Positions 37,025-46,455 of a stretch of DNA of 64,000 bases are shown here, in pieces (within the stretch, counting starts at the first letter, position 1; each line of letters begins with the position of its first letter). A program made the translations under genes and the position numbers. Below the pieces are notes generated by a model. The model was not told the DNA's origin. It saw nothing but the letters and a program-made list of their open reading frames with translations, and did not search any database. Source of the stretch: JAHEJN01 sp963787285 (GTDB lineage Bacteria; Actinomycetota; Acidimicrobiia; Acidimicrobiales; JAHEJN01); contig CAWBCM010000009.1 of the NCBI GenBank assembly GCA_963787285.1, positions 1-64,000 of the forward strand, given 5' to 3'.

Positions 37025-38911
37025 ATGATCGACGGTGATCTGGTAGAAGACGCCCTTGGCCGAGTGACCGGCGAGCTCCCCGGCGGGGGCGAGATCCGGT
37101 CGGGTCAGCTGGCCATGGCCCAGGCGGTGGCGCAGGCGATCGACGGCGAGCGTCATCTGGTGGTGCAGGCCGGCACGGGTACGGGCAAGTCGTTGGCGTA
37201 CCTCGTACCCATCGTGTTGTCGAAGCGCACCGCCGTGATCGCCACCGCCACCAAGGCTCTGCAGGACCAGTTGGCCGGCAAGGATCTGCCGCACCTCGCG
37301 GCAACCCTGGGCCAGGCGTTCACCTTCGCCGTACTCAAGGGTCGCTCGAACTACGTGTGCCGCCAGCGGGTCGACGAGCTCGACGACGACGATCAGCTCC
37401 AGATCGAGGGTACGCGCGAGCGTGTCGCCGCCGAGGTCGAGGTGCTGGTCGAGTGGGCCGCCACCACCACGACGGGCGACCGAGCGGAGCTGGCCGTCGA
37501 ACCGTCGAATGCCGCGTGGGAGAAGGTGAGCGTGGGCCTGCGCGAGTGCCCCGGCGCCAGTCGCTGCCCACAGGGCGGCAATTGCTTCGCCGAAGGGGCG
37601 AGGTACCGAGCGGCCGAGGCCGACGTGATCGTGGTGAACACCCACTTGTACGGCATCCACCTGGCCGCCGAGAACGCCGTGCTCCCGGACCACGACGTGG
37701 TGGTGATCGACGAGGCTCATCAGCTCGAGGAGGTCATCTCCAATACTGCGGGTGTCACCCTGGGTGCCGGCCGGTTCTCGGCGCTGGCCAATGCCGTCAC
37801 GGCCATCATCGACGACGTCCAGCTCGTGGCCGATCTCCATGCATCGGCCGACTCACTCGGCGTCGCGTTGGAGCACTCGGCCGACGTGGCGGTGCGCCCC
37901 GCGGAGGTTCCCGATCTGGCCAACGCTCTGCTGCTCGGTCAGGAGCGCACTCAGCGAGCCCTCGACGCGGCGCGAAAGGTGCCCAAGGACGCGGGCGAAA
38001 CCGTGGCCGCCAAGGCCCTGCGGGTGACCAAGGCGGCCGGCGCGCTGCTCGACGACATCGCGGCCGCGTTCGCGCTGCCCGACACGCACGTGGCGTGGGT
38101 CGCCGGTGGTACCACCCCACAACTGCGGGTGGCCCCGGTCGAGGTCGGCGAGCTCTTGTCCGACGTGCTGTGGCCCGAGACCACGGCGATTCTCACGAGC
38201 GCGACGTTGCCGGCGAACGTGGCCGAGCGTCTCGGCCTCCCGCCGGGCGGCTATGACGAGCTCGACGTGGGCAGCCCGTTCGATTTCGAGGCCAACGCCT
38301 TGCTGTACTGCGCCGCAGATCTGCCCGATCCACGCTCACCCGACTACCAGGAAGCGTTGTTCATGGAGATCGAGCGACTCATCGTGGCCGCCGGCGGGCG
38401 CACCCTCGCCTTGTTCACGAGCTGGCGCGTGATGCGGGCTGCCGCCGACCACCTCGACGGTCGGCTTCCCTGGCGACTACTCACACAGAGTGAGCTGCCC
38501 AAGCAGGCGCTGCTCGAGGCGTTCACCGACGACCCCGAGTCGTCGTTGTTCGCCACCATGAGCTTCTGGCAGGGCGTCGACATCCCGGGGCGCTCGCTGT
38601 CGCTGGTCATCATCGACCGCATCCCGTTCCCCCGACCCGACGACCCGCTGCTCCAGGCCCGCCGGGATCGGGCCGGCAGCCGGGCCTTCGGTGCGGTCGA
38701 TCTGCCCCGGGCGGCGACGTTGCTGGCCCAGGGCGCGGGGCGCCTCATCCGCCGGGGCGACGACAAAGGGGTCGTCGCGGTGCTCGACTCGCGACTCGCC
38801 ACCGCCAAGAGCTACCGCTGGAACCTCGTCAACGCGCTTCCCCCGTTCCGGCGAACCAGCGACCGCCACGAGGCCGAGGCCTTCCTTCGCCACCTCCGCG
38901 ACGGCGCCTGA
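37025..38911 (+). CDS. dinG: DinG-family ATP-dependent DNA helicase
   Basis: A 628-residue XPD-like superfamily 2 helicase, 5'-3' polarity in characterised members. Walker A is VVQAGTGTGKSLAYLVP and the DEAH box is VVVIDEAHQLEEV. An iron-sulfur type cysteine set lies between them: YVCRQRVDE, then ECPGASRCPQGGNCFAEGA. The C-terminal helicase half has LFTSWRVMRAAADHL and LAQGAGRLIRRGDDKG. ATG at 37025 follows caggtcgcg. It is followed by a palindromic hairpin that probably ends transcription. Confidence 0.93.
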   Translation: MIDGDLVEDALGRVTGELPGGGEIRSGQLAMAQAVAQAIDGERHLVVQAGTGTGKSLAYLVPIVLSKRTAVIATATKALQDQLAGKDLPHLAATLGQAFTFAVLKGRSNYVCRQRVDELDDDDQLQIEGTRERVAAEVEVLVEWAATTTTGDRAELAVEPSNAAWEKVSVGLRECPGASRCPQGGNCFAEGARYRAAEADVIVVNTHLYGIHLAAENAVLPDHDVVVIDEAHQLEEVISNTAGVTLGAGRFSALANAVTAIIDDVQLVADLHASADSLGVALEHSADVAVRPAEVPDLANALLLGQERTQRALDAARKVPKDAGETVAAKALRVTKAAGALLDDIAAAFALPDTHVAWVAGGTTPQLRVAPVEVGELLSDVLWPETTAILTSATLPANVAERLGLPPGGYDELDVGSPFDFEANALLYCAADLPDPRSPDYQEALFMEIERLIVAAGGRTLALFTSWRVMRAAADHLDGRLPWRLLTQSELPKQALLEAFTDDPESSLFATMSFWQGVDIPGRSLSLVIIDRIPFPRPDDPLLQARRDRAGSRAFGAVDLPRAATLLAQGAGRLIRRGDDKGVVAVLDSRLATAKSYRWNLVNALPPFRRTSDRHEAEAFLRHLRDGA

Positions 38912-38926
38912 GCCCCGGCCGAACTA

Positions 38927-38978
38927 CCGAAATCGGTTTGTCCGGGCCCACATCTGGGCCCGCGCAAACCGATTTCGG
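38927..38978. repeat. Dispersed palindromic hairpin, copy 1
   Basis: Outer arms ccgaaatcggtttg (38927-38940) and caaaccgatttcgg (38965-38978) are exact reverse complements. An inner stem cgggccca/tgggcccg closes a catc loop. It sits between the convergent dinG and GH5 genes and could be a bidirectional terminator. Related copies occur at 42062, 53697 and 58029. Confidence 0.85.
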
Positions 38979-39015
38979 CGGTGGAGGGTGGATGGGCCGG
39001 CGCTCGGCGGCGGCG

Positions 39016-40749
39016 CTACTCGGGCGCGTACACGGCCACCTCGTGGAGGATGACCCAGCCGTCCATCTGCACGGTCTGGACCCGGACGAACCGCACGTCG
39101 TCGGGCGCCGGCTCGAGCTCGACCACCAGCACCTGCCCCCTGGTGGCGTCGGCGCTCACCTCACCGACGAGGCGCCCGGGCGCCGGCTCGTCGGCGCTGC
39201 GCACATACACCTGATGGGTCTGGGGGCCGGTGGGTGACACGGTGCCGATGAGGATCTCCACGCGGCCCACGGTTCGGGGCTCCTCGAGGTCGATCTCGAT
39301 CCACTGCGGCGGACCGTCGGGCGCCGTCCACCAGGTGGCTTCGCTACCGTCGACGGCGTTGGCGGCCAAGTAGTCCTCGGTCTCGCCGAGCTCTTCGAGC
39401 GACGCAGTAGCTGGGCGATTCAGTGCCAGGTTGGGGCTCACATACGGCCCCACGTCGCAGGGATCGGGACGGGTCTGCGGCGACAGCGCGACGGCGATCT
39501 CGTCGTCCCCCGAGTTGACGGTGAAGACTTCGTCGTCGCTCTCGCTGCCCCACATCCACACCAGCCAGCCGAGGAACGGGTAGGCGCACGAGTCGGCCTG
39601 CCAGCGGGCCATTGCCGCGGCGGCATCGTCGCGACTACCGAAGGCAACCGAGAAGGCGCCGAACTCGCCGAGGATGATGGGCATGTCGACCGGCTCGTCG
39701 ATGCCGTACGCCGCCGCCAGAGCGGGCCAGGTGGCCCCCAGTGCCGGATAGGCGTGCAGATCGACGAAGTCGAGGTCGCTGTTGCGTAGCACGACCTCGG
39801 GCAGTACCCACCGATTGTCCGACGCCACCCGGCCGGCGTCGGGATCCTCGGCGGAGAAATAGCCGATCGTGACCAAGGCCCCGTCGTGTTCGCGCCGCAC
39901 GGCGTCACCCACCGACGACACATAGGCCAACAGGTTGCTCGCCACCATCTGCTCGACGGCGGCGTCGTCGGCCAAGTCGTAGGTCTCCCCGTCGGCGGTG
40001 GTCACCGAACCCGTGGTCAACGAGAGCGGCGGAACGTCGCGCAGGAAGAACTGCTCGTTGGCCAGCTGCCACGCGAGCACCGCGTGGAGTGGCGCACCCC
40101 GTTCTCGCAGGCCGGAGAGGAGATCGGTGAAATACTCCGCGGCAATCGCATGCCCCTCGGCGCTGAGGTACACCGAGTTGCGGTAGCCGCCGAACACCTC
40201 GCAGCACGGCATCCGTTCGGTGTAGCCCGGATCGGGTATGTCGTTGCTGGTGGGCAGAGCCACCAGACCGCGATCGGCCATGCGCGTGAGCAGGTCGGCC
40301 AGGTTGTCGAGGAACTCCGGACGAACGCCGTCACTCGACGCGGCGCACGACATGCACAGGTCGAGGAAGAAGCGGATGGTGTTGAAGCCGTGGCCGGCGA
40401 TCTCGTCGAGCTGCTGGTCGAGCCACTCGGGGTCGTAGTCGAGGAAGAGGACATCGCCCCGACCGGCTTGTTTGCGCAACAGATTGACGCCGCGGAGCAC
40501 GAATGTGTCGTCGGTACGGCGATCGACGAAGTGGCCTTCCTCGATGGAGATCCACTGCTGCTCCGGCGGAGCGGCGACCGGCGTGGACTGGGGCTCTGCC
40601 GCAGTGGCCTCGGCGGGCTGGGGCGTTGCCGTTGGCTCGGAGATCTCCGACACGGCCGCTTCGTCGACGGGAGACGCCGTGTCGGCAGAACACGACCCTG
40701 TGGACACCATTAGCACCGCTGCGACCGCAACCCACCGTACGCCGTACAC
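39016..40749 (-). CDS. Secreted GH5-like glycosidase lipoprotein with F5/8 type C domain
   Basis: A 577-residue exported lipoprotein. The signal peptide ends VLMVSTGSCSAD, a lipobox with Cys. After a Pro/Thr/Ala-rich linker comes a TIM-barrel domain of cellulase type (GH5 clan): FVLRGVNLLRK, HGFNTIRFFLDL, acid/base candidate Glu in LAWQLANEQFF and nucleophile candidate Glu in IILGEFGAFS. The last 150 residues (NLALNRPATASLEELGETED, then WIEIDLEEPRTVGRVEI) form a galactose-binding-like discoidin domain. Substrate is unknown; beta-mannan or beta-glucan would fit the clan. It is convergent with dinG. Confidence 0.86.
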   Translation of the reverse strand: MYGVRWVAVAAVLMVSTGSCSADTASPVDEAAVSEISEPTATPQPAEATAAEPQSTPVAAPPEQQWISIEEGHFVDRRTDDTFVLRGVNLLRKQAGRGDVLFLDYDPEWLDQQLDEIAGHGFNTIRFFLDLCMSCAASSDGVRPEFLDNLADLLTRMADRGLVALPTSNDIPDPGYTERMPCCEVFGGYRNSVYLSAEGHAIAAEYFTDLLSGLRERGAPLHAVLAWQLANEQFFLRDVPPLSLTTGSVTTADGETYDLADDAAVEQMVASNLLAYVSSVGDAVRREHDGALVTIGYFSAEDPDAGRVASDNRWVLPEVVLRNSDLDFVDLHAYPALGATWPALAAAYGIDEPVDMPIILGEFGAFSVAFGSRDDAAAAMARWQADSCAYPFLGWLVWMWGSESDDEVFTVNSGDDEIAVALSPQTRPDPCDVGPYVSPNLALNRPATASLEELGETEDYLAANAVDGSEATWWTAPDGPPQWIEIDLEEPRTVGRVEILIGTVSPTGPQTHQVYVRSADEPAPGRLVGEVSADATRGQVLVVELEPAPDDVRFVRVQTVQMDGWVILHEVAVYAPE

Positions 40750-40840
40750 AGGTCGACACTAGCTGTCGGCTGGGCCGCGGACCTTGCCGTCGCGAAGGTC
40801 GGCCCCTACGGTGCAAAGAGCCGGCGCCGGGGGCGATGCC

Positions 40841-42037
40841 ATGGTTGATGAACCGAATCCAGGAGCGCAGAGCGCTGCGAACGACCCACGGTGGACCGAC
40901 GAAGAGCTCGACCGATGGTTCGCCGAGTCGGGATTGTCCGACTGGAGCGTGGAATCACTGGGCGAACTGCTCTCGATGGAGACCTCCCGCCGCGTGGCTC
41001 ACGTCTACTCCACCAGCGACGATGGGACTCCCTACGTCGAGGAGTCCCCCGAACTGGAGGTCACCCCAGATCTCGGCTTCGGGCTCCGAGGGCTCTTGAC
41101 GGAGGACGAGTACTTCACGGTGGCCTTGGATCGGCGCTTCGCTCACTTCGGAGTCGAGGCGAAGACGAGCCTGCGCCGGGGCTTCGAGGCGCTGCCCGCC
41201 GATCACGTGTTACGGGGGCCGGCGAACTTCGGGCGCTCGGACGACACGGCCGACGAGACGGTCGACGCCTGGCCGGAGACTCCCGATGACACCGTGGTCA
41301 CCAGCGTCGGTCGGATACGCAGGATTCTGCTTCCGGTCGCCATCGGGACCGGTCTCATCATCGGTGCCACCGCCGTGATCGTCGTCGTCAGCGACGATGG
41401 TGGCGAGACCGACACAGAGGTCGTGGAACCCCCCGAGGACGACGCGGCGCCGCCCGTGACCGAGACCGAGCCCGTGGACCCCGCTTCGTCATCGGAGAGT
41501 CCGTCCTCCGAGGAAGCCATCTCGTCCCAGGAGCCCGAGGCCAGCCCGCCGCCCGCCCCCGAGCCGCCGGTCCGTTCCATCTTCGCCGACGAGACGGACG
41601 ATTTCACCGCTCTCGCCAGAGATGCAGTCGACACCCTTCCCGGTCCGCCCGCATTCGACATCGTCGGATACGGCCAAGACGAGAACGGCAACTTGATCGT
41701 GGAGTTCGCAAGCAGCCTCGAGGCGGCGATCCTGGCCGACCCGGGCATCGCGAGCGTCTCCATCATCCTCTTTCTGCCCGATGGGAACGTCGGAGAGTGG
41801 ATTTGGACCTACAACGGTGCGAACGATCCGCCGATACGACTCGAAGCATCGGTCGAGCTGCCACCCGACCAGTCCCAGGACTTCACGGTCGACATCGAGG
41901 AAGCCGTGATGACGTTCAGCTTCGACGGATTCGAACCCCCGCCCGGAACCGAGATCAGGGCCAGCTCCATTGTCTCGGAACCCGGTGCCGCAGAAACGGT
42001 CACCGATCGCACCGCTGGGGGCCTCCTCGGCCAGTGA
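40841..42037 (+). CDS. Single-pass membrane protein of unknown function
   Basis: A 398-residue protein I do not recognise. Residues 1-155 are acidic and probably cytoplasmic. A membrane helix (RRILLPVAIGTGLIIGATAV) follows at about 160-185. Next comes an Asp/Glu/Pro/Ser-rich linker of about 70 residues, then an extracellular domain of about 140 residues with beta-strand periodicity (FDIVGYGQDENGNLIVEFAS, then ASVSIILFLPDG-like strands). The overall build resembles anti-sigma or sensor proteins, but no sigma-binding motif is evident. ATG at 40841 is chosen; divergent from the GH5 gene with about 90 bp between. Confidence 0.65.
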   Translation: MVDEPNPGAQSAANDPRWTDEELDRWFAESGLSDWSVESLGELLSMETSRRVAHVYSTSDDGTPYVEESPELEVTPDLGFGLRGLLTEDEYFTVALDRRFAHFGVEAKTSLRRGFEALPADHVLRGPANFGRSDDTADETVDAWPETPDDTVVTSVGRIRRILLPVAIGTGLIIGATAVIVVVSDDGGETDTEVVEPPEDDAAPPVTETEPVDPASSSESPSSEEAISSQEPEASPPPAPEPPVRSIFADETDDFTALARDAVDTLPGPPAFDIVGYGQDENGNLIVEFASSLEAAILADPGIASVSIILFLPDGNVGEWIWTYNGANDPPIRLEASVELPPDQSQDFTVDIEEAVMTFSFDGFEPPPGTEIRASSIVSEPGAAETVTDRTAGGLLGQ

Positions 42038-42061
42038 AGAGTCTCCGTCTCACCCCGGCTA

Positions 42062-42115
42062 CCCGAAATTGGTTTGTCGGGGCCCACATCTGGGCCCACG
42101 CAAACCAATTTCGGG
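42062..42115. repeat. Dispersed palindromic hairpin, copy 2
   Basis: Arms cccgaaattggtttg (42062-42076) and caaaccaatttcggg (42101-42115) pair perfectly, with inner gggccca/tgggccc around catc. Compared with copy 1, a C-G pair in the arm is replaced by T-A on both sides, a compensatory change. It lies between convergent genes (40841 gene and era) and is followed by ggttttgg. Confidence 0.85.
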
Positions 42116-42127
42116 GGTTTTGGGGCG

Positions 42128-43003
42128 TCAGAGATCGGGGTTGGCGCCGTAGCCGAGGCGTTCGGGACGGTCTTGCCAGTCCTTGTTCACCTTGACGTGC
42201 AGGTCGACGTAGGCGCCTTCCCGTAGCTGAGCACGAACCGCCTCGCCCACCTGTTTGAGCACGGCGCCCTTCCTGCCGATCACGATGCCCTTCTGGCTCT
42301 CGCGCTCGACCAGGATCTCGATGCGGATGTAGGGCCACTCCCACTCGGTGACACGCGTGGCGATGGAGTGGGGAAGCTCCTCACGAGTGATCTTCAACAG
42401 CTGCTCGCGCACGAGCTCGGCCACCCAGAAGGCGTCGGGCTGATCGGTGATCGTGTCGGCGTCGTAGAGCCGCGGCCCCTCGGGCAGTCGGGCGATCAGC
42501 GCGTCGAGCAGCTCGGGCACGCCGGCGCCGGTGACACCCGAGACCGGGAAGTACTCGGAGAAGTCCCACTCGGCCGCCTTGGCGAGCTGCACGATCATCT
42601 TGTCGGGCTTGGCCTTGTCGGCCTTGGTCAGCACCACCACGGTGTCGGGGCCGAGGGTCTCGGCAATGAACTCGTCGCCCCGACCGATTGGTGCCGATGC
42701 ATCGATCACCAGGCACACCACGTCGACCTGGGAGGTGGCCTGGGTCGCGGCGTCGTTCAGCTTCTCGTTGAAACTCGAGCGCGGCTTGTGGATGCCCGGA
42801 GTGTCGACGAAGACCACCTGGGCATCGGCGCGATCGAGGATGCCACGGATCTGGTTGCGGGTGGTCTGCGGCTTGTCGGACACGATCGACACCTTCGTGC
42901 CGAGAATGTGGTTGAGCAGCGTGGACTTCCCGGCGTTGGGTCGACCGACGAAGGTGACGAAGCCCGACCGGAAGCCCTCGGGCGTCTCGTCGAGCTGGGT
43001 CAC
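42128..43003 (-). CDS. era: GTPase Era
   Basis: A 291-residue ribosome-assembly GTPase that binds 16S rRNA near its 3' end. G1 is GRPNAGKSTLLNH, G3 VFVDTPGIHKPR and G4 VVLTKADKAK. The C-terminal KH domain carries IEILVERESQKGIVIGRKGA. GTG at 43003 overlaps the upstream CNNM stop by four bases. With CNNM, ybeY and phoH it forms the classic phoH-ybeY-corC-era operon. Confidence 0.95.
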   Translation of the reverse strand: MTQLDETPEGFRSGFVTFVGRPNAGKSTLLNHILGTKVSIVSDKPQTTRNQIRGILDRADAQVVFVDTPGIHKPRSSFNEKLNDAATQATSQVDVVCLVIDASAPIGRGDEFIAETLGPDTVVVLTKADKAKPDKMIVQLAKAAEWDFSEYFPVSGVTGAGVPELLDALIARLPEGPRLYDADTITDQPDAFWVAELVREQLLKITREELPHSIATRVTEWEWPYIRIEILVERESQKGIVIGRKGAVLKQVGEAVRAQLREGAYVDLHVKVNKDWQDRPERLGYGANPDL

Positions 43004-44283
43004 GCCGGCTCGCCCGCTACCTCGTGGTCGTCGACCGGCTGGCCCACGTCGATGCGCACTCGGGCGATGCGCCGGCCCTGGACCCGCTCGACGGTGAGCA
43101 GGTGACCGTTGGCGTCGAGGGTCTCGCCCTCGACGGGGATGTGCCCGAGCGAGTTGAAGATGAAGCCACCCACCGTGTCCCAGTCGCCCTCGGGCAGCTC
43201 GACACCGATGTCGTGTTCGAGGTCGGCGATGGGCACGCGCCCGTTGACGCGGAAGTGGTGGTCGTCGACCCGCTCGATCAAGGGCTTCTCGACGTCGAAC
43301 TCGTCGACGATCTCCCCCACCAGCTCCTCGATGAGGTCTTCGAGAGTGACCAGCCCGGCGGTGCCGCCGTACTCGTCGACCACGATCGCGAGGTGGAAGG
43401 TCTCCGCCTGCATCTCGCGTAGCAGCTCGGCCACCCGCTTGGTCTCGGGCACGAAACGAGAGGCGCGCAAGATACCCGTGACGGGCTCGGCCTCGAGGTC
43501 GTCGCGCTGGGCGCGCATGAGGTCTTTCGCGTGGATGATGCCGACGATGTCGTCGATGCCGTCACCGATGGTGGGGAGGCGGCTGTAGCCGTTCAGGATG
43601 GCGACCTCGAGCGCATCGGCGATGCGGAAGCCGGCTTCGACGACGACCATGTCGGGACGGGGCACCATCACCTCACGGACGACGGTGTCGCCGAAGGTGA
43701 TGATCGACTCGATGAACTCGCGTTCCTGCATGTCGATCGATTCCGAAGCCACAGCTTCGCCGGCCAGTGCCAGCAGCTCCTCTTCGGTGACCTCCGACGA
43801 CGACTCAGGGTCGCTCGGACGAATGGGCGCCGCCAAGGCGAGGAGAGCCTTGGCGATCCATCGCAGCGGAGCGACGAGGCTCAGCGCTCGAACGAACGGG
43901 GCGAGGCGGAGGGCAGTGCGGTCGGGGTCGGCCAGAGCGATGGCCTTGGGGATGGCCTCGGCGGCCACGAAGACGACGGCGAGAGTGATGGAAAATCCGA
44001 TGACCGCTCCCTCGACCCCCCACCGTCGGTCGGCGAAGACCGCGACGACGGTGGCGGTGGCGAGGTGACTCGCCAGGAGCACGAAGAGCACGGGGTTGAT
44101 GGTGGACTCGCGGTTCTCGACGACCCGGCGCAGGGTTATGGCACCCCGGCGGCCTTCCTCTTCCAGCGACTCGGCTCGGGCCGAGCTCATGCGGGTGATG
44201 GCGGTTTCGGCCGCGGCCAGCAGGGCGGCGAGGATGATGAGGAGGCCAACGCCCACGACGGCGAGGAGGTCGACGGTGCTCAT
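43000..44283 (-). CDS. CNNM/CorC family transporter (hemolysin family)
   Basis: A 427-residue membrane protein. The N-terminal CNNM domain has membrane helices (LLAVVGVGLLIILAALLAAA, then VIGFSITLAVVFVAAEAIPK). Two CBS domains follow (VREVMVPRPDMVVVEAGFRI and TGILRASRFVPETKRVAELL), then a CorC_HlyC domain (DWDTVGGFIFNSLGHIPVEG). The family handles Mg2+ and other divalent cation export or efflux. ATG at 44283 overlaps ybeY by four bases; the open frame upstream to 45921 is an artefact of the neighbouring genes. Confidence 0.93.
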   Translation of the reverse strand: MSTVDLLAVVGVGLLIILAALLAAAETAITRMSSARAESLEEEGRRGAITLRRVVENRESTINPVLFVLLASHLATATVVAVFADRRWGVEGAVIGFSITLAVVFVAAEAIPKAIALADPDRTALRLAPFVRALSLVAPLRWIAKALLALAAPIRPSDPESSSEVTEEELLALAGEAVASESIDMQEREFIESIITFGDTVVREVMVPRPDMVVVEAGFRIADALEVAILNGYSRLPTIGDGIDDIVGIIHAKDLMRAQRDDLEAEPVTGILRASRFVPETKRVAELLREMQAETFHLAIVVDEYGGTAGLVTLEDLIEELVGEIVDEFDVEKPLIERVDDHHFRVNGRVPIADLEHDIGVELPEGDWDTVGGFIFNSLGHIPVEGETLDANGHLLTVERVQGRRIARVRIDVGQPVDDHEVAGEPA

Positions 44284-44744
44284 CGGTGGAACCGATCGAG
44301 CAGCGCCTGTTCGCGTGCTTGCATCCGAGCCTGCTCGTCGGGCTGGGCGTGGTCGTGGCCGAGCAGGTGCAGCAGGCCGTGCACCACGAGAAGGGCCATC
44401 TCGTCGTCGAGCGAGTCGAGGTCGGTGTTGGTGCGGGCGAAGGCGGGGCAGATCACGATGTCGCCCACCATGCGCGGGATGTCGGGGCTGTCGGGCCCGT
44501 CGTCGTCGATGGGGAAGGCCAGCACGTCGGTGGGTCGGCCGTCGCCGTCGAGGTGCTCGACCTTGAGCCGGGCGATGGTGTCGTCGTCGACGAACACCAG
44601 GTTGGCCTCGGCATCGCCGGTGACACCCTCGTGGGCGAGGCCGTCGGCCAACAGGGTGGCCCATCGGGCGAGGTCGATCGGTTCGGCGTGCTGGTCGTCG
44701 GTGGCCTCGACGTGGATGCCGTGCGCCTCCACCACCGAGGTCAT
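44280..44744 (-). CDS. ybeY: Endoribonuclease YbeY
   Basis: A 154-residue zinc endoribonuclease that matures 16S rRNA 3' ends and takes part in ribosome quality control. The signature is HGLLHLLGHDH, the HxxxHxxxxxH zinc motif, preceded by TDVLAFPIDDDGPDSPDIPR and GDIVICP. ATG at 44744 gives the standard length, slightly extended at the N-terminus. Overlaps the CNNM gene by ATGA. Confidence 0.95.
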   Translation of the reverse strand: MTSVVEAHGIHVEATDDQHAEPIDLARWATLLADGLAHEGVTGDAEANLVFVDDDTIARLKVEHLDGDGRPTDVLAFPIDDDGPDSPDIPRMVGDIVICPAFARTNTDLDSLDDEMALLVVHGLLHLLGHDHAQPDEQARMQAREQALLDRFHR

Positions 44745-44779
44745 CGACGTCTCCCCGGTGGTAGTGGGACTGTCGGGGT

Positions 44780-45728
44780 TCACTTGGGCGGTACCCGTTC
44801 GTAGGCGTCGACGATCTGCTGCACGATGCGGTGGCGCACGACGTCGCGACTGGTGAGGCGCACGAAGCCGAGACCGTCGATGCCGCCGAGGATCGGTCTC
44901 GAGGTCGAGCAGACCGCTGCGGCCGTCCGGCACGTCGACCTGGGTGACGTCGCCGGTGATGACGGCCCGAGACCCGAAGCCGATGCGGGTGAGGAACATC
45001 TTCATCTGCTCGGGCGTGGTGTTCTGGGCCTCGTCGAGGATGATGAAGCTGTTGTTGAGCGTGCGGCCGCGCATGAACGCGAGCGGCGCGACCTCGATCG
45101 ATGCCCCGCTCGAGCATGCGCTCCGTGCCGTCGGTGTCGACCATGTCGTGCAGCGGCGTCGTAGAGCGGACGCAGGTACGGGTCGACCTTGGCCATGAGG
45201 TCGCCGGGCAGGAACCCGAGCCGTTCGCCGGCTTCGACCGCCGGTCGGGTGAGGATGATGCGGTCGACCTTCTTGGCTTGCAGGGCCTGCACCGCCATGG
45301 CGACCGCCAGCCAGCTCTTGCCGGTGCCGGCCGGGCCGATGCCGAAGGTGATGATGTTGTTGGCGATGGCGTCGACGTAGCGCTTCTGTCCGGCCGACTT
45401 CGGCCGGATGGGCGCCGCGGGGCGTGCGCAGGATCTCGGTGGTGAGCACATCGCTCGGCGACTGCGTCGACGCCACCATGTCGATGCTCTGCTGCAGGGT
45501 GCGCACGTCGAGGGCCTGTCCGTGCTGCACCAAGAGCACCATCTCGCGGATGAGCTCGGCAACGGTGTCGGCCTCGGCACCGTCGACGGTGATCTCGTTG
45601 CCCCGCACGTGCACCAGGGTGGCGGGAAACGCTGCCTCGATGATCCGCAGGTACTCGTCGCGCTCGCCGAGCAGGGCGGGCATGAGGTCGTTGCCGGGCA
45701 CGGTGATCTTGACAGGGGTCGCTTGCAT
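44780..45728 (-). CDS. phoH: PhoH-like ATPase, frame interrupted several times
   Basis: A phoH-type gene whose frame is broken about four times between 44860 and 45430. In order the pieces read KITVPGNDLMPALLGERDEY, then GQKRYVDAIANNIITFGIGPAGTGKSWLAVAMAV (Walker A) split across frames, then HDMVDTDGTERMLERG, then FIILDEAQNTTPEQMKMFLT (Walker B), then AVITGDVTQVDVPDGRSGL. A conserved-looking end AYERVPPK stops at 44780. PhoH is an RNA-linked ATPase encoded with ybeY. The rest of the operon is intact, so sequencing or assembly indels are the likeliest cause; true loss cannot be excluded. Confidence 0.8.
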
Positions 45729-45853
45729 GGTGGTCTCCACAGGCTAGTGGCCGCGTGCACCGCTGCGCCCCTGGAACGCACGGTGTTCGGTGATCCGAAT
45801 AGCCCATGGTCCCCGTGACGGGCCGCCGCCCACCTCCTACTCTGGCGCCACCC

Positions 45854-46435
45854 ATGGCCGATGTTCCCTTCGACTCGTCGCTGGGGTTCCCGGGCGGACG
45901 ATCGCTCGAGGATGCCCTCATGCGCTGGACCGCCGACGCCCGCGTCGACGAGCGGGCCCAGGAACGGGTGCGAGAACGATGGCTGCGTCAGCAGACCGAG
46001 GAGGACGCCACCTTCGCCGGCGCGCTGGTCGATCTGGCCGAGCGGGGCCGGCCGGTGGGCATCCTGACCGCGGCCGGGCGGCAACACCGTGGGGCGATCA
46101 GCGCCGTGGGGGCCGACTTCGTGCTCATGCGCACGCTTCAGGACCACGACATCCTGGTGCCATTCGACGCCGTCTCCTACGTACGCCCCCAGGCCGGCGA
46201 GGCGGCCACGTTCGGCGATCGCACGCTGACCATCGACATCCTGTTCACCGAAGCGCTGCACGAGCTGAGCGCCGATCGCCCCCGGGTGCTGATCATCTTC
46301 CGTGGCCCGAACCAGTCGGTGGCCGGCACGTTGCGATCGGTCGGCCGCGACCTGTTGAACCTCGGCCTCGACGGCCCCGACCGGGCCACCGCCGCCATTC
46401 CGGTGGCGTCGATCGCCGAGGTGGCCTCGACGTGA
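45854..46435 (+). CDS. Conserved-looking protein of unknown function
   Basis: A 193-residue soluble protein with no signal peptide or membrane helix. The first 70 residues are helical and charged (EDALMRWTADARVDERAQER). Then comes a beta-rich part, GILTAAGRQHRGAISAVGAD, then FVLMRTLQDHDILVPFDAVS, whose strand order recalls an LSm/SH3-like small barrel; this is a weak resemblance. ATG at 45854 is chosen as the first plausible start. It is divergent from phoH and faces the HTH gene tail to tail with a gap of 20 bp. Confidence 0.6.
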   Translation: MADVPFDSSLGFPGGRSLEDALMRWTADARVDERAQERVRERWLRQQTEEDATFAGALVDLAERGRPVGILTAAGRQHRGAISAVGADFVLMRTLQDHDILVPFDAVSYVRPQAGEAATFGDRTLTIDILFTEALHELSADRPRVLIIFRGPNQSVAGTLRSVGRDLLNLGLDGPDRATAAIPVASIAEVAST

Positions 46436-46455
46436 TCGCCACGAAGCGACAACGT

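Noticed and set aside
44284..45921. A 973-residue protein joining the CNNM transporter to a long Arg/Pro/Ser-rich N-terminus
   Set aside because: The extra part overlaps ybeY and phoH on the same strand in another frame and has shadow composition; the CNNM domain starts naturally at ATG 44283.
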